A stretch of DNA of 64,000 bases from Aquimarina macrocephali JAMB N27 (GTDB lineage: Bacteria; Bacteroidota; Bacteroidia; Flavobacteriales; Flavobacteriaceae), in assembly GCF_000520995.1 (NCBI RefSeq), contig NZ_JACA01000036.1, positions 62,001-126,000 on the forward strand. The letters are read 5' to 3'. The notes under the pieces are model-generated. The model saw only the letters and a list, made by a program, of their open reading frames with translations, made no database searches and was not told the origin of the DNA. Each line of letters opens with the position of its first letter. Position 1 is the stretch's first letter. Positions 26,553-35,235 of this stretch are shown piece after piece. The translations under genes were made by a program, and so were the position numbers.

Positions 26553-28073
26553 ATGCAAAGCGACAAAATATACGAGCTGTTAAATAAAACCCTTTTCACA
26601 TGGCCACAGCACTCATCTGATAAATTTACAATTGGAGATTCCTTTGAAGGGGTGCAAATTTTTGGTGCAACTGGATCGGGAAAAACGAGCGGAAGCGGAA
26701 AACATATTGCCAAGTCATTTTTAAAAAATGGCTATGGTGGTTTGGTTCTTTGCGCCAAACCATCCGAGCGTAAAACTTGGGAAGCTTATATTAAAAATGC
26801 TGGTCGAGAAAAAGACATGGTGATTTTTTCTCCTGGGCGTAGGTCTTTTAATCCAATTGCATATGAGCAACAACGCTTTGGAAAAGGCGCAGGTGAAACG
26901 CTCAATATTACCAATCTCATTATGAGCCTGAATAATCTTGCACGTAATTTTATGGCAGGTGAGGGCGGTGAAAATGGGAGTGAGAAGTTTTGGGAAAATG
27001 CTGTGCAAAGAGCGATATCAAGAATGATTGATTTGCTCAAATTAGCGGGCGAAGATTTAAGTATAATGAATATGCGTGAGGTGATCGTAAATGCTCTTAC
27101 AAAGGAAAATGCAGAGCAGTTTTTACAGATCAATAACATTATGAATGATCCAGAATCTGGTGATGCAGATATAAATATTGCTTTTGAAAAATTACAGCTT
27201 ATGCAAGAAGATAATTACTGTTTGCGCTGTCTTTTAAAGGCAATTGAACGAGATGATTTGACGACCTCACAGGAGAATGCAAGATCTCTGGTTCAGAGTT
27301 ATTTTTTTAAAGAATTTGCATTACTTTCTGAGCGCACAAAATCGATTGTGATTGAGCAATTTTTAGGACTGATTGCACCCTTTGAAACGGGCTTACTTCA
27401 AAAGCAATTCTCATCTGAAATTTCAGATGATCTTTGGCCAGAATTAACCTATGAAGAAGGTAGAATTATCATCTTGGATTTTCCTGTTAAGGAGCATCTA
27501 ATTGCAGGTGTATATGCGCAAGGGCTTTACAAATTTATCTTTCAACAAGCTATGGAGCGAAGAGATACAGATAAAGAAGAAAACCCTCGTCCATGTTTTT
27601 TATGGGTCGATGAAAGTCACCTATTTATGAACCCTGTCTATGATGCGTTGTTTCAATCAACGGCGCGCTCATCTCTTTGTGCAACTGTGCTACTTTCGCA
27701 AGGGATTAATAGTTATTACGCTGCAATGGGATCAAGCAGAAGTGAATCGCGCACAAAATCCTTATTGATGAATTTAACAACAAAGATTTTTCATGCATCA
27801 AACGATCATGACACCAACACCTATGCATCTGATTTGATTGGTCAGGATTTTAGGGAAATGACATCTATTCAAAGAAAACATACTGAGCTTGGTCAGGCGA
27901 CACTTGCAGAGCATTTATTCCCGAAGGTTTTTCCGCATGAATTTACCATGCTTGAAAAGGGGGGAGATAAAAGCAATGGCTTTAAAGCTGAAGCGATTAT
28001 CTTTAAAAGCCCCTCAAGAGGCTGGTCTACGAAAGAGACATATCTAAGGTGTAAGTTTGCACAGAGGGATTAG
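26553..28073 (+). CDS. Type IV coupling protein, VirD4/TraD type, without N-terminal TM
   Basis: 506 residues. Walker A GATGSGKTS (38-46), LVLCAKPSERKTW, Walker B CFLWVDESHLF (about 346-356), then TVLLSQGINSYY and a C-terminal KIFHASNDHDTNTYASDLIG typical of TraM-recognition TraD-like proteins. The ATPase would deliver relaxase-DNA to a type IV secretion channel. The N-terminal membrane domain of VirD4 is absent, a variant seen in some mobilisable elements. No mating-pair genes are nearby. Converges with the 143-aa gene 3 nt beyond its stop. Confidence 0.88.
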   Translation: MQSDKIYELLNKTLFTWPQHSSDKFTIGDSFEGVQIFGATGSGKTSGSGKHIAKSFLKNGYGGLVLCAKPSERKTWEAYIKNAGREKDMVIFSPGRRSFNPIAYEQQRFGKGAGETLNITNLIMSLNNLARNFMAGEGGENGSEKFWENAVQRAISRMIDLLKLAGEDLSIMNMREVIVNALTKENAEQFLQINNIMNDPESGDADINIAFEKLQLMQEDNYCLRCLLKAIERDDLTTSQENARSLVQSYFFKEFALLSERTKSIVIEQFLGLIAPFETGLLQKQFSSEISDDLWPELTYEEGRIIILDFPVKEHLIAGVYAQGLYKFIFQQAMERRDTDKEENPRPCFLWVDESHLFMNPVYDALFQSTARSSLCATVLLSQGINSYYAAMGSSRSESRTKSLLMNLTTKIFHASNDHDTNTYASDLIGQDFREMTSIQRKHTELGQATLAEHLFPKVFPHEFTMLEKGGDKSNGFKAEAIIFKSPSRGWSTKETYLRCKFAQRD

Positions 28074-28075
28074 AT

Positions 28076-28507
28076 TTACATCAAGTCAAGAGTCTTCATT
28101 TCTTCTTTGAGTTTTTCAATTTCATCTATGCCAGTATATTTGTTCATAGAAAGGCTATAATCTATTCTGCCCGCATATTCTAATATTCGTTGCGCTTTTT
28201 CTGAATCTGTTAAATTTGGTTCTGGTAAGGCATCAATTTTATCTTGAATAAGTTTCATGACTTTTTCACCTTCCCATTCTAGAAGGAGATTGGGGTAATC
28301 ATCCCTTAAGGTATCCTGAAGAATAGTTAGCTCAACATCCCATTTAGAATCTTCTAGAAAACACGCAAGATTTTCCACTTCTAATCCTGCATCAACTCCG
28401 GCACTCTCATAAAAATTATCAGCCAATGTGTCTAGTTTACCACCAAGTATATATAGTCGACTAGTTTCAGTACATTCTTCATTTGGTCGTCGTTGAATTG
28501 GCACCAC
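28076..28507 (-). CDS. Small acidic protein of unknown function
   Basis: 143 residues, no signal, mostly helical (DTLADNFYESAGVDAGLEVENLACFLEDSKWDVELTILQDTL). It lies downstream of the 442-aa gene on the same strand (37-nt gap), so the two may form an operon. Function unknown; an immunity or accessory role for the neighbouring protein is possible but unsupported by motifs. Confidence 0.6.
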   Translation of the reverse strand: MVPIQRRPNEECTETSRLYILGGKLDTLADNFYESAGVDAGLEVENLACFLEDSKWDVELTILQDTLRDDYPNLLLEWEGEKVMKLIQDKIDALPEPNLTDSEKAQRILEYAGRIDYSLSMNKYTGIDEIEKLKEEMKTLDLM

Positions 28508-28543
28508 TTACCACCCTTATCTTTATTTTATAATGTGGTATTT

Positions 28544-29872
28544 TTACAATTCTATTTTATTTTTGTCAAGTTTATGGGAAAGAATGAAGAATGATATTTC
28601 CTGACAGATTTTTTCTTGTTCTTCAGCAATATTCGATATTTTTATTCTTTGAATATTCGCACTTATTTTTTCTAATGCTTTTAACCTTTCCGAAATTGCA
28701 CCGTCTTCATAAATAATTAAAACATATTTGCAATATGCGATAGCCCAACCCAATTGTATGAGCGAAAAAGAGGCTTTGTCTGTTTTTGTCAGAATGATAA
28801 TAAAATAGCGTGTTTGTTGTAATAATCTTAAATTATTGAATGGATGTATAATTTCTTTAGCATTTGTAAGACCCGTATCCTCATATCTAATTTGAAAGTC
28901 CTGAAATTCTTTTTTTAAATTGTGAATGATATTTTGAATGGTTGCTTTTTTTAACTCAAGTGTTGTTTCGTCATTAATCAATCCACTTTGTGGTGTGGAG
29001 AGAAATATAATTGGTTTTTGAAGCTCTAAAAATCGATTCTCAATATGTTCTAGACTAGGAGGAGCACATTTTGAAACATATCCGTGAAGTGTGTCTTTAT
29101 TAGGGATAAAATTTGGTGCTTTATAATAATTCTTTTTTTTATTAGAAAGATATCTTCGAATAGCAGGATCAATAGCATTGAATTTTTCTTTATGATCGAT
29201 ACTTGAAACTAAAATGGGTTTAGTCGCTTCATCTGTATAGTTTTGATGTGTTATTTGTTCTAATAATATAGAGCCCGATAGAACTCTTAAACGATCAAAA
29301 GTACTATACGTGCCAAGCATGATTTCATTTTCTATACTATGAAAACAAATTTTTAGATGAAGTCTTTTTCTCTCATCAGGCGTGTTTAAATCAAAAAAGA
29401 TCACATTATCATTTATAGAACGGTACTTTCCTTCATAATTTTGACTGAATCCGTCAGGTACATTTTCTAATGCTGCATTAAACTCAGAATGTGTTTTTAA
29501 CAAGCCTCTTCCGATTTTAGGATATTTATCATATTTACTACTGCCAATATCTAAAAAATAGAAAAACCAAATTCTATCTTCAAAAGGATGTTTCAGAGAT
29601 TGAAAATATTTTTTAGCAAACCGAATAATTGTTTTGGCTTTACCGACATTACTGTCCGAATTAAAAATGAATGATGAAACAAGTGGACTTATTTCTTGAT
29701 CTTTTAAAATCTTCCTACATCCCTCTATAGAAGACCTCTTTATCCCTGTGATTCCATTTTCATCAAGCCATTTCGTAAAATGATTAAGTCCTCCTGAACT
29801 TTTTATTATTTTTTTGTACCAAGCATCTAACTCTTCTATCAAGATTTTTAGCTCGCCTTTATAATCTTCCAT
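28544..29872 (-). CDS. Two-domain protein with nucleotide-sugar-hydrolase/TIR-like C-terminus (tentative)
   Basis: 442 residues, soluble. The C-terminal ~140 residues (about 285-425) read KPIIFLSTPQSG, then helices, LRLLQQTRYFIIILT and SFSLIQLGWAIAYCKYVLIIYE: a Rossmann-like alternation as in TIR, SLOG or nucleoside 2-deoxyribosyltransferase-like domains, with an acidic residue near the end of the fourth strand. The N-terminal part is unassigned. Such domains are common NAD- or nucleotide-degrading effectors in antiphage systems, so this could be cargo. AT-rich codons differ from the transfer genes. Family name uncertain. Confidence 0.6.
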   Translation of the reverse strand: MEDYKGELKILIEELDAWYKKIIKSSGGLNHFTKWLDENGITGIKRSSIEGCRKILKDQEISPLVSSFIFNSDSNVGKAKTIIRFAKKYFQSLKHPFEDRIWFFYFLDIGSSKYDKYPKIGRGLLKTHSEFNAALENVPDGFSQNYEGKYRSINDNVIFFDLNTPDERKRLHLKICFHSIENEIMLGTYSTFDRLRVLSGSILLEQITHQNYTDEATKPILVSSIDHKEKFNAIDPAIRRYLSNKKKNYYKAPNFIPNKDTLHGYVSKCAPPSLEHIENRFLELQKPIIFLSTPQSGLINDETTLELKKATIQNIIHNLKKEFQDFQIRYEDTGLTNAKEIIHPFNNLRLLQQTRYFIIILTKTDKASFSLIQLGWAIAYCKYVLIIYEDGAISERLKALEKISANIQRIKISNIAEEQEKICQEISFFILSHKLDKNKIEL

Positions 29873-29906
29873 AAAATGATGTGGGAATTTTGCTTTTCAA
29901 TTTAAC

Positions 29907-29984
29907 AAATCCGATTGGATTTAAAAACCTGAAATTGGATTTGTTTAAATCCAAAAGATTTTTGTTGAATTAGATTAAATCCAA
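29907..29984. repeat. Cluster of TTGGATTT/AAATCCAA repeats
   Basis: TTGGATTT at 29915-29922 and 29935-29942; AAATCCAA at 29947-29954 and 29977-29984; a partial AAATCC at 29907-29912. The middle pair is a perfect hairpin (loop GTTT). Located between divergent genes (29872 leftward, 30093 rightward), so a regulator-binding array is likely. Confidence 0.65.
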
Positions 29985-30092
29985 TAAAGTGCTTTTTGCC
30001 AGTGTTTTACGGGTGTTTCAGATTGTTTTTTGGCCGAAATTTGACCAAGGTTTATTTCTAAACACATTGTTTAATCTAAAAATATTTCAATT

Positions 30093-32048
30093 ATGGGAAC
30101 AAAAATTATAGCAGGATTGGCGCAGAAGCTGCGTTTTCTTGCAAAGCAATCACAGCAGAAAAAAGATGTTGAAACAGAAAACGAGAAGACTAATTTTCGT
30201 GTCGGGAAAGAATATGATACAGAGCAACTAACATTTGAACGTTGCAACACACAAGTTTTTGAAAAAACCCTAGAAGGTTTAGAACAAAAAGCCTTGAGAG
30301 AGAACTTAGATGAAGCCACTCTTAACTATCATTGCGATTGCGTTAAAAATGAAATTGAAAGAGCAGTTTCTACAGAAATACATTTACGACAGAACAAAGC
30401 TGAGAAATTAGACGTTTATACGGGTATTCATAACGAAGATTATATTGAAGAACATTATCAATCGCGTAGTGATTATCATACGCATCAAGAACAGATGAAA
30501 GTTGATAAGAGGTTTAATACATTAAAGAAGCAGCAAACACAGCTTGGATTTATTAAAGATGAGATTCAACTAAAACAAAACATTGTTGATACTCACGAAA
30601 CCCCGCCTCTTGTACGTAGCTTTTTCAATATCAAATTTGTCTATGTTTTCGTGCTGAGTAGTTTTGCTATGGGCGATGGTATTTTAGTATTTAACTCTCT
30701 GCAAAATCTCGGGGAGGGTGTACCAAATAGTTTTTTATTGTGCCTGACGCTCTTGATTGCTTGTGCGGTATGCATTGGCGCTCATTATACAGGAGATGCT
30801 ATGGCTAAGAAAGGCGCATCAAAACCATTCTGGGCAGCATTTTTAATTTCAATATTTTTTGTGTTTATTTTAGTTGCCTTGCGTATTGATGGAGCATCAA
30901 TGACATTAAGTCTCCTGAACCTTGCCTTTTTTGGCATTGCCTGTCTTATTTCTTACAAACGATCTCTAACCAGTGATTACTGGTCTGTATGTTCTCGTTT
31001 AAAAGTTCTCAAAAATCGTAAAGCACATTTAGAAAACAATCTTTTATTCGAGCAAAAAGCATTCGAAGCAGAAACAGAATCTGTTTTATTATCTGTGCGC
31101 CACTGGGTCAAAGAAGAAACCACAAAAGATATTCTGCATAATAAATTAAAAGAAAAAAACTTGAGTAAAGCGATTGAGGGCATGACTAAAATCTTGCTGG
31201 GCTATCACGGACGTATAGAAATTATTCGCAAAATTACGTTAAATAAAATTGCTTTAAGAGAAGCACGCAAAAAACGAAATAGTTTTAGAGTTTTTGATTT
31301 CGGGCTAACGGCCCAGATTAGATCATTATTTGCTAGCATTCTGGTTCTTTTTTGTCTTGCATCTTGCACAAATGATGTGGAGCAAACAAATACGGTAGTT
31401 TTATTAGACTTAACAGCAAGTGGTAATGCTATTCCAGATTCTCAAGCTGTTTTATCACATCTGTCTATGGATGCTGGACAAGTGACCTTAACAGCCATCA
31501 GTGATGCTCATTCATACCCATACCAAACAGTTGTTCTTCCAGCACCAGCTCCGTTTTTGGAAGCTGTGAAAGAGGAAGAAGATATGCGCATAGCCAATTT
31601 TGAACAACGCTTTAAAAGTGCTTATGATGCGTTACCATTGCCATTGGAAGACGTAACTCAAAGCCTCATCTTCTCTGCCTTGGCACAGAGCTTCAAAGCT
31701 TTATCTAAAACAAAAAATGGGAAGCATCGACTGATAATTTATTCTGATTTAATTGAGCATGAGGCAGGAGGGGTTAACTTCTATGCATACGCCTCAAATC
31801 CTCGTATATTATTAACAGGTTATGATGAAATAATGGCAGCGTTTAGAGCAGAATATGATCCTGAGAAACAATTATTTGTAAAAAATTTAGAAGTCGTAAT
31901 TTATTATTCGCCAACGAAAGCTGCTGACGAGTTATGGAGGTTTCAGCAGCAATTTTATACGCGCTTTTTTAAAGAGTTTGGAGCTGCCTCTATAGAGTAT
32001 CTCCCATTTTATATTGCGCCAGATAATACGATATCTCAAACGAATTAA
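30093..32048 (+). CDS. Four-TM protein fused to a vWA-like periplasmic domain
   Basis: 651 residues. Residues 1-175 are charged and coiled-coil; four TM segments follow (about 182-203, 214-232, 245-263, 269-286); a helical linker (300-400) leads to a fifth hydrophobic segment with a lipobox-like LASC (422-425). The C-terminal part begins VVLLDLTAS (D439-S443, resembling a vWA metal site DxTxS) and ends like a vWA fold (HRLIIYSDLIEH). The internal lipobox suggests two ancestral genes fused, or a TM helix mimicking a lipoprotein signal. First gene of a six-gene co-directional run. Function unknown. Confidence 0.7.
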   Translation: MGTKIIAGLAQKLRFLAKQSQQKKDVETENEKTNFRVGKEYDTEQLTFERCNTQVFEKTLEGLEQKALRENLDEATLNYHCDCVKNEIERAVSTEIHLRQNKAEKLDVYTGIHNEDYIEEHYQSRSDYHTHQEQMKVDKRFNTLKKQQTQLGFIKDEIQLKQNIVDTHETPPLVRSFFNIKFVYVFVLSSFAMGDGILVFNSLQNLGEGVPNSFLLCLTLLIACAVCIGAHYTGDAMAKKGASKPFWAAFLISIFFVFILVALRIDGASMTLSLLNLAFFGIACLISYKRSLTSDYWSVCSRLKVLKNRKAHLENNLLFEQKAFEAETESVLLSVRHWVKEETTKDILHNKLKEKNLSKAIEGMTKILLGYHGRIEIIRKITLNKIALREARKKRNSFRVFDFGLTAQIRSLFASILVLFCLASCTNDVEQTNTVVLLDLTASGNAIPDSQAVLSHLSMDAGQVTLTAISDAHSYPYQTVVLPAPAPFLEAVKEEEDMRIANFEQRFKSAYDALPLPLEDVTQSLIFSALAQSFKALSKTKNGKHRLIIYSDLIEHEAGGVNFYAYASNPRILLTGYDEIMAAFRAEYDPEKQLFVKNLEVVIYYSPTKAADELWRFQQQFYTRFFKEFGAASIEYLPFYIAPDNTISQTN

Positions 32049-32059
32049 AATTATGAATT

Positions 32060-32797
32060 ATGGGACTGCACGAACAACTACATAATACACCACGTTATAG
32101 CGATAATATGATCCTCGTTGGATTTTTTCGCTGGAAAGGTTGGGCTACACTTAGAGATACTTTGTTTAATAGACACATACGCATAGGGCTTTTCATATAT
32201 ACGGCTTTTGTGAGAACCCTTGCTATTCTAGCGGAATGCTTTGCCTATCCTCTTAGGTGTTTTTTTCGCCATAAAAGCGGAAAGCTGGGCGGAAATGGAT
32301 TTTTCATGCTGGGTTTTTCAGGATGGATGATAGCCCTGTTTAATAACGAAAGCTCTTTCATCGGTTACTATTCATACATATCTAAATCTTTCGAGTTTAT
32401 CTATGTTTTGATCTTTACATGGCATTATGAGCAATTCGCAAGTGATGAATTTATAGCTGCACTTTGGCAACCGCAAAGCAGTGCCTTGACCATATTTCTA
32501 TGCTGCTTTTTAGTTGCTGCTATCATCCAGATCATCACTCGAAAATTAGGCTATAGAAGCTCAAATTCTTGGTCTAAAGGCCAGAGCGTTATTTGGTCTG
32601 TAACTCACAAATATGTGCGCTTATCTCGCGGATTTTGGGAGGTACTTTTTGAAGCATCAGCAGTGGTGGTCGTGGGTCTTCTTGTGGATCATTTTCTAGC
32701 TGACTTTCGCTTTGCACTCTATTTATATATTTCTGCATTTTGCCTTTTTGCGCAAGAACTTGCAGATTATTTAGCTCGTGTACCATTTCAAAAATAA
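32060..32797 (+). CDS. Polytopic membrane protein of unknown function
   Basis: 245 residues with about five hydrophobic segments (44-62, 81-93, 111-124, 145-162, 198-234). Aromatic-rich, with basic loops. Starts 11 nt after the vWA fusion gene, with an AATT-type leader, so it is co-transcribed with it. It may form a membrane complex with that protein. No family recognised. Confidence 0.7.
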   Translation: MGLHEQLHNTPRYSDNMILVGFFRWKGWATLRDTLFNRHIRIGLFIYTAFVRTLAILAECFAYPLRCFFRHKSGKLGGNGFFMLGFSGWMIALFNNESSFIGYYSYISKSFEFIYVLIFTWHYEQFASDEFIAALWQPQSSALTIFLCCFLVAAIIQIITRKLGYRSSNSWSKGQSVIWSVTHKYVRLSRGFWEVLFEASAVVVVGLLVDHFLADFRFALYLYISAFCLFAQELADYLARVPFQK

Positions 32798-32803
32798 TCT
32801 ATT

Positions 32804-33232
32804 ATGAGTAAAATTACGTTGTTGAGCATCCTAATTCTCCTCTATCCACTTCTGAAGATAAGATGGCGCAAACTCCTTGGTTCAAGCCGAGTTGCAGCAT
32901 TTATCAGCGCAAAAATGCTGCGCCCTATGGTGCAATATGTTGCGCAATTTCGAGAGTTATTTTCTAAGAAAAAACACTCCCCGTTTATGGCTCTTTTTCT
33001 GAAGCATTTCGATGCGCAAAAGGGTGCATTTCAAGATCGGGCTTTACGCAAAAAAGTTTATGACCAGCTTTATGATAGGTTGAGCCAGGGAACGAATTAC
33101 AAATCACTATACAGAATAACGGCCAGTCATTTGCATCCCGATAAGCTGCGAACATCAACGTTAAGTGAGAGGGAACTCAACGATGTTTTTAGATATTTTC
33201 AAAAGCATTTTAAACATCCAGATAATTTTTAA
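32804..33232 (+). CDS. Membrane-anchored J-like protein
   Basis: 142 residues. An N-terminal hydrophobic segment (4-18) precedes a basic region; the C-terminal ~50 residues contain YRITASHLHPDKLR with an HPD at 111-113 followed by a helix (ERELNDVFRYFQKHF), the core of a J domain. It would recruit Hsp70 to the membrane complex of its neighbours. Starts 6 nt after the previous gene. Third HPD-containing protein of the element segment. Confidence 0.65.
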   Translation: MSKITLLSILILLYPLLKIRWRKLLGSSRVAAFISAKMLRPMVQYVAQFRELFSKKKHSPFMALFLKHFDAQKGAFQDRALRKKVYDQLYDRLSQGTNYKSLYRITASHLHPDKLRTSTLSERELNDVFRYFQKHFKHPDNF

Positions 33233-33243
33233 ATTTTAAAATT

Positions 33244-33795
33244 ATGAATAATACGACATATGATTTATACGAACAGCCTCAACCAAAGAGAATTGAGACC
33301 ATTGCCAAACTTATTGCTGAAACAGAAAATGATACGCTTATGCGACGATGCGCAGAAAAACAAAGACGCGCAAAATTAAAGCAAGACCTTGATATCACGA
33401 TTTTTTACCACCGTATTTTTAACAGATGTGTTCATTTGATTGTGTCATCGAAAGGGTATTTTGAAAACGCTCATTTTTGGTGGCTGCTTAATCATTGTGC
33501 AGATAATAAAAATGACCCACATTTTAGAACTGATGTTGCTAAGAATGGTCGCACGATTAGGCACATTCCTGAGTCTTATAAATCTTTGAATATAGAAATA
33601 GATAAAGCAGAGTTCACGCGCTTTGAGGGATTTGCTCCTCCTCTTAATCCCTTAAGGAGGAGAGCTGTATTAAATAGAATAGAAAGCTCAATTCAAGAAT
33701 TGCACTATTATTATAAGACCGAGGATTTTTATGATCTATTGCATGATGTTTTAAACGATCCATGGAAATATTTAGGTGACACACATAAAAAATGA
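33244..33795 (+). CDS. Unknown protein of the vWA-fusion operon
   Basis: 183 residues, basic, helical, with an aromatic/His-rich centre (FYHRIFNRCVHLIVSSKGYFENAHFWWLLNHC). No signal or TM. Starts 11 nt after the J-like gene with an AAATT leader, so part of the same operon. No motif recognised. Confidence 0.65.
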   Translation: MNNTTYDLYEQPQPKRIETIAKLIAETENDTLMRRCAEKQRRAKLKQDLDITIFYHRIFNRCVHLIVSSKGYFENAHFWWLLNHCADNKNDPHFRTDVAKNGRTIRHIPESYKSLNIEIDKAEFTRFEGFAPPLNPLRRRAVLNRIESSIQELHYYYKTEDFYDLLHDVLNDPWKYLGDTHKK

Positions 33796-33817
33796 ATTTT
33801 ATTAAAACACGATTACT

Positions 33818-34402
33818 ATGAGACTATCTAATTTATTTAACAAAATAAAAAGTTTAAGAAAACCTTTCACTAAAACTGATATTGATAAACAAAAACAACT
33901 CTTAGGAGATATAAAACCGTTTGTCGAAAAACAAAATAGAGAAGAAATGGTGCAACAAAATAACTTGTCCGATAAAGCTGAGGGCGAAATACAACCGTTT
34001 ACTGATGAAACTCTGAAAGATGCAAAAAAAGAATTAAAAAATGACAAGGATAAGTTAACTAACTTACAGCCAGTTCCAGAACCAACAATAGGAGGCCCTA
34101 GAATGGATTTTGCCAGTTTTAGAGCTACTGCGGATAAATTAAAAAAGCATATTGAAAATAGGGAAAATGAAATAAATCGCATGGAAAATATTTTTGATAA
34201 AAACAGTAAAGATTTTAATCAAGAGTTTAGTTTAAAAGGGGTTGGTTACTCTAATCATGCAATCAAAGAGATTGAACGAAATGTTGATTATCAAGAAGAT
34301 ATATTGAGTTCTTCTAAAGAAAACCTGATTAATGAATTTAATAATGTATCTTCAAATGATGTGCAAAAAGATTCTAGCCCTGATTTAGAGCCCGAAATTT
34401 GA
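33818..34402 (+). CDS. Coiled-coil protein of unknown function
   Basis: 194 residues, highly charged, with predicted coiled coils at about 20-100 and 105-180; no TM or signal. Lysine- and glutamate-rich composition and the short 22-nt gap to the previous gene place it in the same operon. Likely a structural or adaptor protein; function unknown. Confidence 0.6.
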   Translation: MRLSNLFNKIKSLRKPFTKTDIDKQKQLLGDIKPFVEKQNREEMVQQNNLSDKAEGEIQPFTDETLKDAKKELKNDKDKLTNLQPVPEPTIGGPRMDFASFRATADKLKKHIENRENEINRMENIFDKNSKDFNQEFSLKGVGYSNHAIKEIERNVDYQEDILSSSKENLINEFNNVSSNDVQKDSSPDLEPEI

Positions 34403-34417
34403 AATATTTAAAAAAAT

Positions 34418-34720
34418 ATGCTAGGTTCAATTATGGAAGATTTAGATAAAACAAAAACTAAAGATGTTCTTTGTCCTGATGGAATAAGAAGAAGTATCAC
34501 AATGCCTGAAGTTAATTGGGAATGTTATGAGTTTCTTTTGAAGTTTCTTTCAGAATTAGAAATCACAAATACAATTAATGATTATCGTGAGCAACATTTG
34601 TTAGATAAGAATTACTCTTTTGAAGAATTTTATTCTAATGGTATTGCCATTATGTTCAATTCCATTAAAGATCAATATTTAGAGCAAGAGTCTATAGGCA
34701 AGATTTCATCAAACGGCTGA
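34418..34720 (+). CDS. Small helical protein of unknown function
   Basis: 100 residues from 34418; an ATG at 34433 (MEDLDKTKTK) is an equally good start. Acidic, helical, no TM (EFLLKFLSELEITNTINDYREQHLL). Last intact gene of the operon that begins at 30093; the frameshifted nuclease gene starts 7 nt later. Confidence 0.55.
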   Translation: MLGSIMEDLDKTKTKDVLCPDGIRRSITMPEVNWECYEFLLKFLSELEITNTINDYREQHLLDKNYSFEEFYSNGIAIMFNSIKDQYLEQESIGKISSNG

Positions 34721-34727
34721 TACGACC

Positions 34728-35140
34728 ATGACAGAATTTGGTTATTTTATGATCCTTTTAGGGGCGTTGATGCTCCTTTTCTATCTGCAAGTTTATAACC
34801 AACCCAACCGCTTGAACCAATTAAATATAAGGGCGTTATATCCTTTGTAATCGACGGTGACACTGTAATTCTAAAGGATAAGACCAAGCTGAGGTTATGG
34901 GCGATTGATGCGCCTAAAAAGGGAGAAGAGGGCGCGGATAGGGCAACTAATTTTCTTAAAAATCTAGTCGATCAAAAGCGGGTTTTTTATACCAAAATGG
35001 ACATTGATAAATACGGGCGAACAACCGTTGCGCGGATCTTCCTAAAAGATGGACGTGACGTGAACCGGCTTTTAATCGAAAGCGGTCATATGAAAGAATA
35101 TTGTAAGTATTCTAAGAACTATTACGGGCAGTGTGGTTAA
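34728..35140 (+). pseudogene. Thermonuclease (SNase-like) gene broken by a frameshift
   Basis: The first frame gives an N-terminal membrane segment (MTEFGYFMILLGALMLLFYL) and runs into a stop at 34848. The nuclease domain continues in another frame (open from 34799): ISFVIDGDTV, RLWAIDAPKKGEEGA, DIDKYGRTTVARIFLKDG and VNRLLIESGHMKEYCKY, all hallmarks of staphylococcal-nuclease folds (catalytic Asp/Arg/Glu positions in DGDT, RLWAIDAP and YGR). A single-base change near 34780-34800 would rejoin them as one TM-anchored nuclease. SNase genes are common on conjugative elements. A sequencing error cannot be excluded. Confidence 0.8.
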
Positions 35141-35202
35141 TATGGTGTAAAATTTGTATTGTTCTTTTGAAATATTGGCTATTTGTATTCTCAAATGATG
35201 TG

Positions 35203-35232
35203 TTATGCTCTTGAAAAACTTCAAGAGCATAA
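35203..35232 (+). promoter_or_regulatory. Perfect 13-bp inverted repeat just before the toxin start
   Basis: TTATGCTCTTGAA and TTCAAGAGCATAA with an AAAC loop, ending 3 nt before the ATG at 35236. As RNA it would bury the ribosome-binding region; as DNA it could be an autoregulatory operator. Confidence 0.75.
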
Positions 35233-35235
35233 TTT

